From: Glycocaulis albus | Lineage (GTDB): Bacteria; Pseudomonadota; Alphaproteobacteria; Caulobacterales; Maricaulaceae | DNA: 64,000 nt | Reading direction: 5' to 3' | Assembly: GCF_014639075.1 (NCBI RefSeq) | Contig: NZ_BMFS01000001.1 | Span: forward strand, 413,636-477,635 | Part shown: positions 27,030 to 36,245 of the stretch, piece by piece | How the letters are laid out: each line of letters begins with the position of its first letter | How positions within the stretch are numbered: position 1 is the first letter of the stretch | Translations under genes and position numbers: made by a program | The notes under the pieces: generated by a model | Database searches by the model: none | What the model was told of the DNA's origin: nothing | The model's input: only the letters and a program-made list of their open reading frames with translations

Positions 27030-27091
27030 GGATTGCTTCTCAGCAAGAATCGTGTTCTTTATATGTTCCTTATGGACTCGTGGAGAGGCAC

Positions 27092-27298
27092 ATGCCGTAT
27101 TATTGTTTGAACAAGAATGCGCAATCTACAGGTGAACGCGAAGTTCACGACAAAACCTGCAAATACGCGCCAGCTACGTCAAATCAGATCGATCTTGGAT
27201 GGCATTCGGATTGCCACGGCGCTGTGAAAGAGGCGAAGAAGCACTACAATAACGTAGATGGTTGCGCTCATTGCTCGCCTAATTGCCATACTAAATAG
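27092..27298 (+). CDS. Small Cys/His-rich protein
   Basis: 68-residue protein starting MPYYCLNKNAQSTGEREVH, with GGAG six bases before the ATG; a longer frame from 27026 has no better site. It holds seven Cys and five His, including VHDKTCKYAP, HSDCHGAV and the closing GCAHCSPNCHTK, a likely zinc-binding arrangement. It looks like a widespread small family of unknown function often found in accessory DNA (recalled resemblance, not searched). Its DNA is clearly more AT-rich than the neighbouring lipoprotein gene. It is convergent with the NotI-like endonuclease three bases away. Confidence 0.7.
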   Translation: MPYYCLNKNAQSTGEREVHDKTCKYAPATSNQIDLGWHSDCHGAVKEAKKHYNNVDGCAHCSPNCHTK

Positions 27299-27301
27299 TA
27301 T

Positions 27302-28129
27302 TTAGCTCTGTATTCTCAGAGGCGGATTTTTCGAGTTCAGCTTCGTTTGGAGCTCGAGAATAATTTCGCTTGGCTCCGGCGGCGTTCCTTCTCGCAGTGA
27401 TGTTTGAATTTCATCCCATTCTGAATATATAATATCAGCGTTTGCCAGAGAGTAGTTGTTGCCTGATTTCTTTATTGGGTAACTGAGCCACGTAACTTCG
27501 CTATTGCTGGCGGTGGTCTCTTTGAATGTTGGCAGGTGCGAGAAGAAGTGGCTATCCACGACCACAAAGAACTTCTTTCCCCATCGGCGGAAAACAGGAA
27601 CCTTCAACTGAAGCTGAGGTGCCAATCTTTTCTGCGCGGACGAACGAAAGTCAGGGCGACGGTCTGAGTTTGAAATGTCCAGTTGCCCATGCTCCAGGTA
27701 GTAATTCATAGGCGACCTCGTTTCGCCGCCGGAAAAATAAACTGCTTGAACCTCGATAGCTGCAAAATCTGATATTTTATCCGATTCTATTCTTCCAATT
27801 AGAAAGTCTACTTTTCCAATTTTACGGGTCTTTTTGCCTTCGTTGGCAATTTTGAGAATACGGATTTCCGGAAATACAGCGAACTCTGCTCCTTCGCCGA
27901 AAGCGATGCGGGCGGCATCGCGGAAAATTTTTCCGCCTTCCAGAAAGCGGACCGGGCAAAGAGATGCGGCTGTGTTGCCGTCGGACAATGAGCAAATACC
28001 GATTGGATCGGACTTACTGGCCTTCGTGCAGGCGGAATTTCTAAATGGGCAAAGCTTCTGGCCGCGCGAGGAGCGCGCTTTCGGGGTTTGGTCGTCTACT
28101 CCAAAACCAAAAATTTCAGAAATCAGCAT
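27302..28129 (-). CDS. NotI-like type II restriction endonuclease
   Basis: 275-residue protein resembling the NotI family. The N-terminal FGFGVDD, then LCPFRNSACTK, GICSL and LCPVRF place four cysteines (27, 34, 46, 58) as in the NotI metal site. A PD-(D/E)XK-type core follows: KVDFLIG (D108) and AIEVQAVYFSG (E126, Q128), the E-x-Q variant seen in NotI. Translation starts on the TAATG that ends the methyltransferase gene, so the two are coupled. Codon use is AT-rich, pointing to transfer. Recognition sequence cannot be read; the family cuts GC-rich 8-bp sites. Confidence 0.78.
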   Translation of the reverse strand: MLISEIFGFGVDDQTPKARSSRGQKLCPFRNSACTKASKSDPIGICSLSDGNTAASLCPVRFLEGGKIFRDAARIAFGEGAEFAVFPEIRILKIANEGKKTRKIGKVDFLIGRIESDKISDFAAIEVQAVYFSGGETRSPMNYYLEHGQLDISNSDRRPDFRSSAQKRLAPQLQLKVPVFRRWGKKFFVVVDSHFFSHLPTFKETTASNSEVTWLSYPIKKSGNNYSLANADIIYSEWDEIQTSLREGTPPEPSEIILELQTKLNSKNPPLRIQS

Positions 28130-29271
28130 TATTCGGCCGCGACTAACTTTTCAGTGGACCCGAAATAAGCATCTGCTTTCAAAATCGCTTCGCCTATGCA
28201 GCGGCCCAGCAGGGGCGGAACCGCGTTGCCCACCTGGACATATTGTTCGGTTTTTGAACCCAAGAACTCGAACCAGTCAGGAAATGACTGCAGCCGAGCC
28301 GCTTCTCGAACACTAATCGAACGGTTTTGCTCGGGATGGATGTAAGCTCCCCAATGCACGTCACACTTGGTCAGCACGGTGCAGGAGAGGCCATCCCACT
28401 TCATTCGCCCGTACCGCTTGGTGTGGTCGCAACGGCGAGCCTTTTTCATTCCGTTCGGCAAAAGCTCGAATGGAATGTCGCGCCAGCTGCCGCCTGGCGG
28501 AATATGGCGCATCCGTTCGATATTGATGGACGACAAGCGCGGGGCCGCGTGGTTGAGAACTCCATTCGATCCATCGCGCACCAGATACTGAAAGTGGCTG
28601 CACGGCTCTGCAGCGTAGTTCGTCACACCTTGATCTTCGCCGTTCTCGAGTAGCGGCAGATCACCAATTGCATCCTTGATCGTGTTGAATGGCAGCCTGC
28701 CCGGCCCGTGTGTCGGCTCAGGCCAAATGATCGGTGCGCCTACGCGATTTGCGATAAACACCACCCTACGGCGCTCTTGCGGAACGCCATACTCTTCAGC
28801 CTTGAGCGTCCGATGTTCAACGTTGCTGTAGCCAAGCTTCTTCAAGCCATCGATAATCGCATCGACGGCTGCACCATTGCCAGCCGAGAGAATGCCCGTG
28901 ACATTCTCCATGACCACCCAGCGCGGATGGAGGCCATCCACGAGCCTAAGATACTCGTGAAAAAGCTGGCTCCGTGCGTCGTGCATGCCACGTTTGTGGT
29001 TGTAGACGCTGAATGCCTGGCAAGGTGGACCGCCTACGAGGCAATCAAGTTCGCCCCTTCTCAAGCCTGCCGCTCGAAGAAAATCTTCCGCATCAATGTC
29101 CTGAATAGGGCCCGGAAGAAATTTGGCCTCGCGGTGGGTATGGGCAAAGGTCGCTCCGGCAGCAGCATCGTAGTCGTTGCCCGCGAGAACATGGAAGCCA
29201 GCTTGGCGAAGCCCTTCAGAAAGGCCGCCAGCGCCGCAAAACAAGTCGATTGCCGTATATTTGCTCGCCAT
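28129..29271 (-). CDS. DNA (cytosine-5) methyltransferase
   Basis: C5 methyltransferase protecting host DNA from the coupled NotI-like enzyme. Ordered motifs: AIDLFCGAGGLSEG (I), LVGGPPCQAFS (IV, catalytic Cys), VVMENVTG (VI), PQERRRVVFIA (VIII) and YVQVGNAVPPLLG (X). The target-recognition segment lies between about 240 and 320. 380 residues, normal for a type II enzyme. It is upstream of the endonuclease gene, so protection is made first. No controller gene is present. Confidence 0.93.
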   Translation of the reverse strand: MASKYTAIDLFCGAGGLSEGLRQAGFHVLAGNDYDAAAGATFAHTHREAKFLPGPIQDIDAEDFLRAAGLRRGELDCLVGGPPCQAFSVYNHKRGMHDARSQLFHEYLRLVDGLHPRWVVMENVTGILSAGNGAAVDAIIDGLKKLGYSNVEHRTLKAEEYGVPQERRRVVFIANRVGAPIIWPEPTHGPGRLPFNTIKDAIGDLPLLENGEDQGVTNYAAEPCSHFQYLVRDGSNGVLNHAAPRLSSINIERMRHIPPGGSWRDIPFELLPNGMKKARRCDHTKRYGRMKWDGLSCTVLTKCDVHWGAYIHPEQNRSISVREAARLQSFPDWFEFLGSKTEQYVQVGNAVPPLLGRCIGEAILKADAYFGSTEKLVAAE

Positions 29272-29308
29272 GATGCCGTCCCGCTTGAGCGAAGAAGAAT
29301 CGCATTTG

Positions 29309-29346
29309 GTTAACGATTCTACCTACACGCAGACGAATTCGTTAAC
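29309..29346. promoter_or_regulatory. Inverted repeat upstream of the methyltransferase
   Basis: GTTAACGA (29309-29316) and TCGTTAAC (29339-29346) form an 8-bp inverted repeat, extendable to GTTAACGATTC/GAATTCGTTAAC with one gap. It lies 38 bases ahead of the methyltransferase start in an AT-rich spacer and could be an operator, perhaps for methyltransferase self-control. Confidence 0.4.
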
Positions 29347-29397
29347 GAAAAGCACCATATGTTCCGCAAATGTTCTTGTAAAGAGCAGGCGCTTCCC

Positions 29398-31605
29398 CTA
29401 CTCCCCCAGCGCCTTGATCTCGTCGCGTAGCCGTGCCGCTTCCTCGAATTCGAGATTGGCGGCGGCCTCGCGCATGCGTTTTTCAAGGTCGGCGATGACC
29501 GCCTTGAGGTTGTTGGGTTCGAACTTTGCCTGTTCCTCACGGGCGGTCAAGCGATCGTGACCCTGCTGGCGGCCGCGCGAGCCACGGCCGGCGGCCGTCT
29601 TCTCCATCACGCCTTCGAGCACATCGGAAATGCCGCGCACAATCGTGCGCGGGGTGATGCCGTGGGCTTCGTTATGGGCGATCTGCTTGTCGCGGCGGCG
29701 TGCCGTCTCGTCCATCGCCCGCTGCATGGAGCCGGTCACGCTGTCCGCATAGAGGATGACGCGCGCATCGGCATTCCTCGCCGCGCGGCCGATTGTCTGG
29801 ACGAGGCTCGTTTCGGAACGCAGGAAGCCCTCCTTGTCGGCATCGAGAATGCCCACCAGCCCGCATTCGGGGATGTCCAGCCCCTCGCGGAGCAGGTTGA
29901 TGCCCACCAGCACGTCATAGGCGCCAAGGCGCAAATCCCGGATCAGCTCGATGCGCTCCACCGTGTCGACGTCCGAATGCATGTAGCGCACTTTCAGGCC
30001 CTGCTCGTGCATGTATTCGGTGAGGTCTTCGGCCATGCGCTTGGTGAGCGTGGTGACGAGGGTGCGATACCCGGCAGCGGCCGTGGCCCGCGCCTCCTCG
30101 ATAATGTCATCGACCTGGCTGAAGCCCTGTTTCGCGACGGGGCGCACCTCCACCGGCGGATCGATAAGCCCGGTGGGGCGGATCACCTGCTCGGTAAAGA
30201 CGCCGCCGGTCTTGTCCAGCTCCCAGCTGCCGGGGGTGGCCGAGACGTGGATGGTCTGCGGGCGCATCGCCTCCCATTCCTCGAACTTCAAGGGGCGGTT
30301 ATCCATGCAGGAGGGCAGGCGGAAGCCGTGCTCGGCGAGCGTGCGCTTGCGGCTGAAGTCGCCCTTGTACATCGCGCCGAGCTGCGGGATCGTCACATGG
30401 CTCTCATCGGTGAAGACGAGGGCGTTTTCCGGGATGTATTCAAAGAGGGTGGGCGGCGGCTCGCCGGGCTTGCGGCCCGTCAGATAGCGCGAATAGTTCT
30501 CGATACCGTTGCAGCTGCCTGTGGCCTCCATCATCTCGATATCGAACTGCACGCGCTGGGCGAGGCGCTGGGCCTCCAGAAGCTTGCCATTGGCCTCCAT
30601 CCATTCCAGCCGCTCGGCGAGCTCCGCGTTGATATGGGTAATCGCCTGATTGAGCGTCGGGCGCGGGGTGACATAGTGGGAGTTGGCGTAGACGCGCACC
30701 TTCTCCAGCGCCGCCACCGCCTTGCCGGTGAGGGTGTCGAACTCGGCAATGCTCTCGATCTCGTCGCCAAAGAAGCTGATCCGCCAGGCTCTGGCGTCAT
30801 AGTGGGCGGGGAATATCTCCAGCACATCGCCGCGCACCCGGAACGTGCCGCGCGTGAAGGCGGCGTCATTGCGCGTGTATTGCAGGCTCGTGAGCTGGCG
30901 CATGATCTCGCGCGGATCGGATATATCGCCGACCTTCAGGTCGAACACCATGGCGGTGTAGGTCTCCACCGAGCCGATGCCATAAATGCAGGAGACCGAC
31001 GCCACGATGATCACGTCATCGCGCTCCAGAATGGCCCGCGTCGCGGCGTGGCGCATCCGGTCGATGGCCTCGTTGATCGAGGACTCTTTCTCGATATAGG
31101 TGTCGGTGCGCGGCACATAGGCTTCGGGCTGGTAGTAGTCATAATAGGAGACGAAATACTCCACCGCATTGTTCGGGAAGAAGCTCTTGAACTCCCCGTA
31201 AAGCTGCGCGGCGAGCGTCTTGTTGGGCGCCAGGATCAGGGCCGGGCGCTGCGTCGCCTCGATGATCTTGGCCATGGTGAAGGTCTTGCCGGAACCGGTG
31301 ACGCCCAGCAGCACCTGATCACGCTCGGAGCCTTCAAGCCCCTCCACCAGCTCGTTAATGGCCGCGGGCTGGTCGCCCATGGGCTGGAAATCGCTGACGA
31401 CCTCGAACACCCGCCCGCCCTCGGACTTGTCGGGCCGGTCGGGCCTGTGCGGCGTCCAGTTGGCGGGCAGTTTCAGCGCATCGTGGATGCCCGCAGGCAC
31501 CGCATCGCGCGTGAAGGCCGCCTGGCCCATATCGGACACGCCGCCAGGGCTGGCGGCCTCTTCCGGCGGGGCGTAGGCGGTATCGTCGCGGGTCAGTTTC
31601 ACCAT
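29398..31605 (-). CDS. uvrB: Excinuclease ABC subunit B
   Basis: Damage-recognition helicase of nucleotide excision repair. Motifs: [13 protein letters not shown] (Walker A), [15 protein letters not shown] (beta-hairpin region), [11 protein letters not shown] (II), [14 protein letters not shown] (V), QTIGRAARN (VI) and a C-terminal UVR motif [16 protein letters not shown]. 735 residues including a 65-residue N-terminal extension and a Gly/Arg-rich linker near 670. Core gene between the NotI-like system and the response regulator. A near-consensus LexA site overlaps the leader. Confidence 0.96.
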   Translation of the reverse strand: MVKLTRDDTAYAPPEEAASPGGVSDMGQAAFTRDAVPAGIHDALKLPANWTPHRPDRPDKSEGGRVFEVVSDFQPMGDQPAAINELVEGLEGSERDQVLLGVTGSGKTFTMAKIIEATQRPALILAPNKTLAAQLYGEFKSFFPNNAVEYFVSYYDYYQPEAYVPRTDTYIEKESSINEAIDRMRHAATRAILERDDVIIVASVSCIYGIGSVETYTAMVFDLKVGDISDPREIMRQLTSLQYTRNDAAFTRGTFRVRGDVLEIFPAHYDARAWRISFFGDEIESIAEFDTLTGKAVAALEKVRVYANSHYVTPRPTLNQAITHINAELAERLEWMEANGKLLEAQRLAQRVQFDIEMMEATGSCNGIENYSRYLTGRKPGEPPPTLFEYIPENALVFTDESHVTIPQLGAMYKGDFSRKRTLAEHGFRLPSCMDNRPLKFEEWEAMRPQTIHVSATPGSWELDKTGGVFTEQVIRPTGLIDPPVEVRPVAKQGFSQVDDIIEEARATAAAGYRTLVTTLTKRMAEDLTEYMHEQGLKVRYMHSDVDTVERIELIRDLRLGAYDVLVGINLLREGLDIPECGLVGILDADKEGFLRSETSLVQTIGRAARNADARVILYADSVTGSMQRAMDETARRRDKQIAHNEAHGITPRTIVRGISDVLEGVMEKTAAGRGSRGRQQGHDRLTAREEQAKFEPNNLKAVIADLEKRMREAAANLEFEEAARLRDEIKALGE

Positions 31606-31607
31606 GA

Positions 31608-31622
31608 GAACATATATGCAAC
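31608..31622 (-). promoter_or_regulatory. Near-consensus LexA (SOS) box for uvrB
   Basis: On the coding strand GTTG-CATATAT-GTTC lies three bases before the uvrB ATG. The alphaproteobacterial SOS box is GTTC-N7-GTTC, so one base differs. Position and gene function support it. Confidence 0.45.
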
Positions 31623-31692
31623 ACGCAGGCTGTGAAAGCGAGGGTGCTGTTGCACCAGTGCCGCAAGTTTTGATTAACGCTGCGGGTGCACA

Positions 31693-32256
31693 ATGGCCGA
31701 TACCAGTCGCGAATCCATCGGGCGGAGCATGTCAGGCAGTTTTGAACGCGTGCGGGTCCTTATCGTTGAGGACAACGCGCACATGTCGACGATCCTGCGC
31801 AAGGTGCTGCAGGGCTTCGGCGTGCGCACCGTAATCGAGGTGCGCGATGCGGCGGACGCGTTTGAATCCATGCGCTCGGCCAACCCCGACGTGGCGCTGG
31901 TCGATTATGCGCTGGGCGATGTGGACGGGCTGGAGTTTACCCGCCTGGTGCGCACCGCCTCGGACAGTCCCAACAAGTATCTGCCCATCATCATGGTCAC
32001 CGGCCATACCGACCGCACCCGCATCATGGAAGCCATCAATGCGGGTGTGAACGAGTATCTGGCCAAGCCGGTGCGCCCGGTCGATCTCTATAACCGCATG
32101 GTGGCGCTGATCGAGCGGCCGCGCCGCTTTATCAAGTCGGGCAATTATTTCGGACCCGACCGCCGCCGGCGCACCGACCCGCGCTATCCCGGACCCTTCC
32201 GCCGCGCAACGGACGAGGAAAACCAGAACCCCGAAGACGAGGTCGATTTCGGGTAG
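31693..32256 (+). CDS. Single-domain response regulator
   Basis: Receiver protein of 187 residues without a DNA-binding output domain. Phosphorylation residues are visible: VLIVEDN (acid pair), [10 protein letters not shown] (phospho-acceptor D71), IIMVTGH and YLAKPV (K125). A basic C-terminal tail with [17 protein letters not shown] follows the receiver domain, probably for partner binding. The cognate kinase is not adjacent. Divergent from uvrB over an 87-base spacer. An internal ATG (codon 13) is a possible alternative start. Confidence 0.88.
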   Translation: MADTSRESIGRSMSGSFERVRVLIVEDNAHMSTILRKVLQGFGVRTVIEVRDAADAFESMRSANPDVALVDYALGDVDGLEFTRLVRTASDSPNKYLPIIMVTGHTDRTRIMEAINAGVNEYLAKPVRPVDLYNRMVALIERPRRFIKSGNYFGPDRRRRTDPRYPGPFRRATDEENQNPEDEVDFG

Positions 32257-32270
32257 GGGGTGGGGGTGCT

Positions 32271-32316
32271 GCCCTCTCCACCGGGGCCCCGGTCCCCGAG
32301 CCGGGGCCTATCTTCA
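32271..32316. repeat. 46-bp GC palindromic intergenic repeat, copy 1
   Basis: Begins GCCCTCTCCACCGGGGCCCC and ends GCCGGGGCCTATCTTCA. Identical over 46 bp to 32786-32831. The inner CCCCGG/CCGGGG arms are self-complementary. It overlaps the last three bases of the GIY-YIG gene. Confidence 0.85.
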
Positions 32317-32613
32317 AAACACCATCAGATCATTCAGTTCCGGGTATAGGTCGTGCCAGCCGGGATTGTGCGCCTCGATGAGGGCAACCTTCCATTCACG
32401 ATTCCAGCGTTTCATGCTGCGTTCGCGGGCGATGGCATCATGGGTGGTGCCGCAATGCTCCAGATAGACAAGGGTGAAAACCTTGTACTTCCAGACAAAT
32501 TCAGACCCTTTGCCGATGCGGTGCAGGGCGATGCGCTCGGCCGGATTGGCGCAACTGCCAGTATAGAGCGTGCCGTGGCGCTTCGAGGCGAGGATATAGA
32601 CATAGGCCGACAT
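32314..32613 (-). CDS. GIY-YIG nuclease family protein
   Basis: 99-residue single-domain protein of the UPF0213/YhbQ type. The signature is split as AYVYILASKRHGTLYTGSC (the GIY-YIG strands appear as VYI and LYTG), followed by RIALHRIGKG and a conserved YLEHCGTTHDAIARE with the catalytic-type Glu. Possibly an endonuclease or a non-catalytic DNA-binding relative; members are common near mobile DNA. It sits amid palindromic repeats. Confidence 0.87.
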   Translation of the reverse strand: MSAYVYILASKRHGTLYTGSCANPAERIALHRIGKGSEFVWKYKVFTLVYLEHCGTTHDAIARERSMKRWNREWKVALIEAHNPGWHDLYPELNDLMVF

Positions 32614-32655
32614 CGCCGGAGGGTCAGTCAGATTTCGCGTTTCTGCAAGGTTTTA

Positions 32656-32831
32656 TGGGTCCCGGCTCGGGGACCGGGACCCCGGAGCTTGAACCCCATC
32701 AGAAATTTTCAAGGTTTTTCACTGCCCTCTCCACCGGGGCCCCGGCTTGTGTTCCGCTTTCGATAATTCTGCCGGATTTACCACCGCCCTCTCCACCGGG
32801 GCCCCGGTCCCCGAGCCGGGGCCTATCTTCA
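32656..32831. repeat. Cluster of GC palindromic repeats
   Basis: Contains an inverted-sense element (32656-32684, CGGCTCGGGGACCGG core), a 22-bp partial copy (32724-32745) and a full 46-bp copy (32786-32831) of the repeat at 32271-32316. No gene is supported in 32614-33065; this cluster and the 164-bp hairpin element occupy most of it. Confidence 0.8.
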
Positions 32832-32832
32832 C

Positions 32833-32996
32833 TTGATGCTCCACGCATCCGCGTGTCGCTGCGGGCAAAAGTGCCCGGCGGCCGGTCGGCCTTGCAGGCC
32901 GCAGAGCGGCCTGAAAAGCGCGAACGCGCGCCCGCGACTTTTCGCGGAATATCGCAACGCGGCCTGCCCCCGGCTACGACCGGGGGATGCGTTGCG
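32833..32996 (-). repeat. Multi-hairpin dispersed element, copy A (with 24-bp insert)
   Basis: Read on the minus strand it runs from CGCAACGCATCC to GAGCATCAA and matches 57606-57745 along its whole length apart from a 24-bp hairpin-forming insert near one end. It consists of consecutive hairpins: CGCAAC/GTTGCG, CCGCGA-AAAG-TCGCGG, GCGCG/CGCGC, CAGGCCGC-TCT-GCGGCCTG, GGGCA-CTTT-TGCCC and CACGC-GGAT-GCGTG. No coding role is supported. Confidence 0.88.
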
Positions 32997-33065
32997 TAAG
33001 ACAAGATTGCCCCTCCCGCCCCAACACGGCTAGCGTGCGGGGGTAAGGGGAGACGCGCGCGGGCC

Positions 33066-36000
33066 ATGAGTGTGATTGCCAGTTATTTCGAGAAGATCGC
33101 CGCGACGTACAAAGGCGGGCAGGCGACCGAGCACAGCTATCGCCCGGCGCTTTATGAGCTGTTCAGCGCGCTCGATGACAGGATCAGCGTCACCAACGAA
33201 CCCAAGCGCGTGGCCATCGGCGCGCCGGACTTCATCTTCATGCGCGGCGATGTGCCGGTCGGCCATTGCGAGGCGAAGGATGTCGGCACCGATCTGAAGG
33301 GCCTGAAGGGCTATAGCGTCGAGCAGAAGCAGCGCTATCTCAAAGGCTTCACCAATCTTCTCTACACGAACGGGCTCGATTTCGAGTTCTATCGCGAAGG
33401 TGAGCTGATCCGCTCCATCTCCATTGGCGAAATGCTGATGGGTTTGCAGCCAAAGCCCGAAGCCTTCGCAGAGCTGGAAGCCCAGCTGAAGGATTTCGTG
33501 GCGCAGACGCCGCGCACCATCACCTCGTCCAAGCGCCTTGCCGAGCTGATGGCGGCCAAGGCCGTGCTGATCAAGGATGTGATGGGCCGGGCGCTGGTCG
33601 CCGATCTGGAGCGCGATGCGTACACGGACCTCACGGCGCAATACCGCGCCTTTCAGGAACATCTGATCCACGACATCACGGCGGCTGACTTTGCCGACAT
33701 CTATGCCGAGACGATTGCCTATGGGCTGTTTGCCGCGCGCCTGCATGACCAGACGCTCGATACGTTCAGCCGTCAGGAAGCGCTGGAGCTCTTACCGAAA
33801 TCCAATCCCTTCCTGCGCCGCCTGTTCGGCTATATCGCGGGGCCGGATCTCGATGACCGCATGGCGTGGATCATCGATGACCTGACCAAGATTTTCCTCG
33901 CCTGCAATCTCAATGAAATCATGGCCGATTTCGGCAGGCTGACCGGCCAGAACGACCCGTTCCTGCATTTCTACGAAACCTTCCTGGCCGCCTATAACCC
34001 GGCCAAGAGGAAGGCCAGAGGCGTGTGGTACACGCCAGAGCCGGTCGTCAATTTCATCGTGCGGGCGGTCGATGAGGTGCTCAAGAGCGAGTTCGGTCTG
34101 GCCGATGGCCTTGCCGACACTTCGAAGATTCGAGTTGAGTTGGAAACTGGCCAGAAAGAGACAACGAAAAGGGGCCACATCAAAAAATCTGGGAAAAGAT
34201 CCGTTGAAATAAAAGATGTCCATCGCGTCCAGATTCTCGACCCCGCCACCGGCACCGGCACGTTCCTGGCCGAAGTGATCAAGCAGATCGGCGCCCGGGT
34301 GAAGGCCTCCGCCCCCGGCCACTGGTCATCCTATGTGGAGACAGAGCTGATCCCGCGCATTCACGGGTTCGAGCTTCTCATGGCCTCTTACGCCATGTGC
34401 CACATGAAGCTGGACATGATCCTGACCGAGATGGGCTATACGCCGTCGGGCGAGCCGCCGCGCCTGTCGGTCTATCTCACCAATTCGCTGGAAGAGGGTG
34501 AGCGGGTGGAACAAACCTTGTTCGCTGAATGGTTTACTCGCGAAGCGAAGGGCGCGAGTGCGATCAAGCGCGACATGCCGATCATGTGCGTGATCGGCAA
34601 CCCGCCCTATTCGGGCGAGAGCGCCAACAAGGGCGCGTGGATCATGGGCCTGATGGACGCCTACAAGAAGGAGCCGGGCGGCAAGGAAAAGCTGAAAGAG
34701 CGCAACCCGAAATGGATCAATGATGACTATGTGAAGTTCATCCGTTTTGGCGAGCACATGATCAAGAAGAATGGCGAGGGCATTCTCGGCTTCATCACCA
34801 ATCACGGCTATCTCGATAACCCCACCTTCCGGGGCATGCGCTGGCATTTGCTGAACACGTTTGACGCCATCTACGTGCTGGATTTGCATGGCAATGCCAA
34901 GAAGAAGGAAGTCTCGCCCGACGGCTCGGCTGACAAGAATGTCTTCGACATACAGCAGGGCGTGGCGATCATCATTGCGGTGAAGAAAGGCAGGGCTGGC
35001 AAGGACAAGAAGCTGGCAAAGGTCTTCCACGGCGATCTGTGGGGCACGCGCAGTGGCAAGTACAAAGCGCTTGAAAAGGCCGGGCTGAAAGCAAGGCGTT
35101 TCAAGTCGCTCAGTGTTCGAGCCCCGCATTACGTGATGACGCGGCGCGATTACGCGCTGGAGGAAACCTATCTGCGAGGCTTCGGCGTGCAGGAATTGAT
35201 GCCCGTCAATTCGGTGGGCATCGTCACCGCGCGCGACGCACTCACCATCGAAATAGACAGAGCTGAACTCTGGCGGCGGGTGCAGGATTTTGCCGCCCTG
35301 CCGGTGGAAGACGCGCGTGACAAATACCAGCTCGGCAAGGATGTGCGCGACTGGCAGGTTGGCTGGGCGCAGGCGGACGTGAAGAAGAATTTCTCCGAAG
35401 ACCGTCTGGTCCCGATTGCCTACCGCCCCTTCGATACGCGCTGGACCTATTACACGGGCAATTCGCGCGGCTTCATCTGCTATCCACGCAATGAGGTGAT
35501 GCAGCAATATGCAGGCCATCGAAATATCGGGTTGCTTGCACCCGTCGCGATCAGGGATCGCGAATTTCACCATGCATTCGTCACGTCCGTAATCTCAGAG
35601 GTGATTTTCCTGTCCGGGACGACGGCGTCCAACGCCAAGAACTTCCCCCTCTACCTCTACCCGGAGGAGGGATCGCCCGACCAGCCGCGCCGGGTGAATT
35701 TCGATCCGAAAATCTGGCGGAGGCTCCGTGAGCTGGCCAGGGACGACGCCCATGGCGAGCCGGACGAGATCGCCATTTTCGATTACATCTATGGCGTGCT
35801 GCACAGCCCGGATTACCGCGAGACTTTTGCCGAGTTCCTGAAAACCGATTTCCCCCGCATCCCGTATCCCGCCTCACCCGATATTTTCTGGCATGCAAGT
35901 GAAAAGGGCGGGCAGCTTCGCCGCCTGCATCTGATGGAGCCTGCCGCCATCGGCGAGACGCCTTATCCCTTCATGGGCGATGGCGACAGCGTGGTGGAGA

Positions 36001-36236
36001 AGCCGTCCTTCGATGCGGGCTGCGTCTGGATCAACAAGACCCAGCGCTTTGAGGGCGTGCCGGAGATTGCGTGGAGCTTCTACATAGGCGGCTACCAGCC
36101 CGCGCAGAAATGGCTGAAAGACCGCAAGGGCCGCGCGCTCTCCTTTGCTGACATCCAGCATTATCAGCGCATCATCAAGGTGCTCGCCGAAACCCACCGC
36201 ATCATGGGCGAGATCGAATTGCCGGTGGAGGGGTAG
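33066..36236 (+). CDS. Single-chain restriction nuclease/adenine methyltransferase (type IIG/ISP-like)
   Basis: 1056-residue fusion. An N-terminal PD-(D/E)XK nuclease is seen at GAPDFIFM (D55) and HCEAKD (E69, K71). A helical linker follows, then an N6-adenine methyltransferase with motif I ILDPATGTGTFLAEV (about 388) and motif IV VIGNPPYSGES (about 511). The C-terminal target-recognition region contains YRPFDTRWTYYTGNSRGF. It aligns in style with type ISP enzymes (LlaGI), but those are about 1,570 residues with a helicase between nuclease and methyltransferase; none is present here. A separate helicase or specificity subunit is not nearby. It is flanked on both sides by repeat-rich spacers, suggesting an insertion hot spot. 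Confidence 0.85.
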   Translation: MSVIASYFEKIAATYKGGQATEHSYRPALYELFSALDDRISVTNEPKRVAIGAPDFIFMRGDVPVGHCEAKDVGTDLKGLKGYSVEQKQRYLKGFTNLLYTNGLDFEFYREGELIRSISIGEMLMGLQPKPEAFAELEAQLKDFVAQTPRTITSSKRLAELMAAKAVLIKDVMGRALVADLERDAYTDLTAQYRAFQEHLIHDITAADFADIYAETIAYGLFAARLHDQTLDTFSRQEALELLPKSNPFLRRLFGYIAGPDLDDRMAWIIDDLTKIFLACNLNEIMADFGRLTGQNDPFLHFYETFLAAYNPAKRKARGVWYTPEPVVNFIVRAVDEVLKSEFGLADGLADTSKIRVELETGQKETTKRGHIKKSGKRSVEIKDVHRVQILDPATGTGTFLAEVIKQIGARVKASAPGHWSSYVETELIPRIHGFELLMASYAMCHMKLDMILTEMGYTPSGEPPRLSVYLTNSLEEGERVEQTLFAEWFTREAKGASAIKRDMPIMCVIGNPPYSGESANKGAWIMGLMDAYKKEPGGKEKLKERNPKWINDDYVKFIRFGEHMIKKNGEGILGFITNHGYLDNPTFRGMRWHLLNTFDAIYVLDLHGNAKKKEVSPDGSADKNVFDIQQGVAIIIAVKKGRAGKDKKLAKVFHGDLWGTRSGKYKALEKAGLKARRFKSLSVRAPHYVMTRRDYALEETYLRGFGVQELMPVNSVGIVTARDALTIEIDRAELWRRVQDFAALPVEDARDKYQLGKDVRDWQVGWAQADVKKNFSEDRLVPIAYRPFDTRWTYYTGNSRGFICYPRNEVMQQYAGHRNIGLLAPVAIRDREFHHAFVTSVISEVIFLSGTTASNAKNFPLYLYPEEGSPDQPRRVNFDPKIWRRLRELARDDAHGEPDEIAIFDYIYGVLHSPDYRETFAEFLKTDFPRIPYPASPDIFWHASEKGGQLRRLHLMEPAAIGETPYPFMGDGDSVVEKPSFDAGCVWINKTQRFEGVPEIAWSFYIGGYQPAQKWLKDRKGRALSFADIQHYQRIIKVLAETHRIMGEIELPVEG

Positions 36237-36245
36237 TCCCTTCTT

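Noticed and set aside
29557..31635. A 692-codon open frame antisense to uvrB
   Set aside because: It is the mirror of a high-GC gene with strong codon bias; uvrB motifs are complete on the other strand and the antisense product is a His/Gly/Leu-rich composition without domains.
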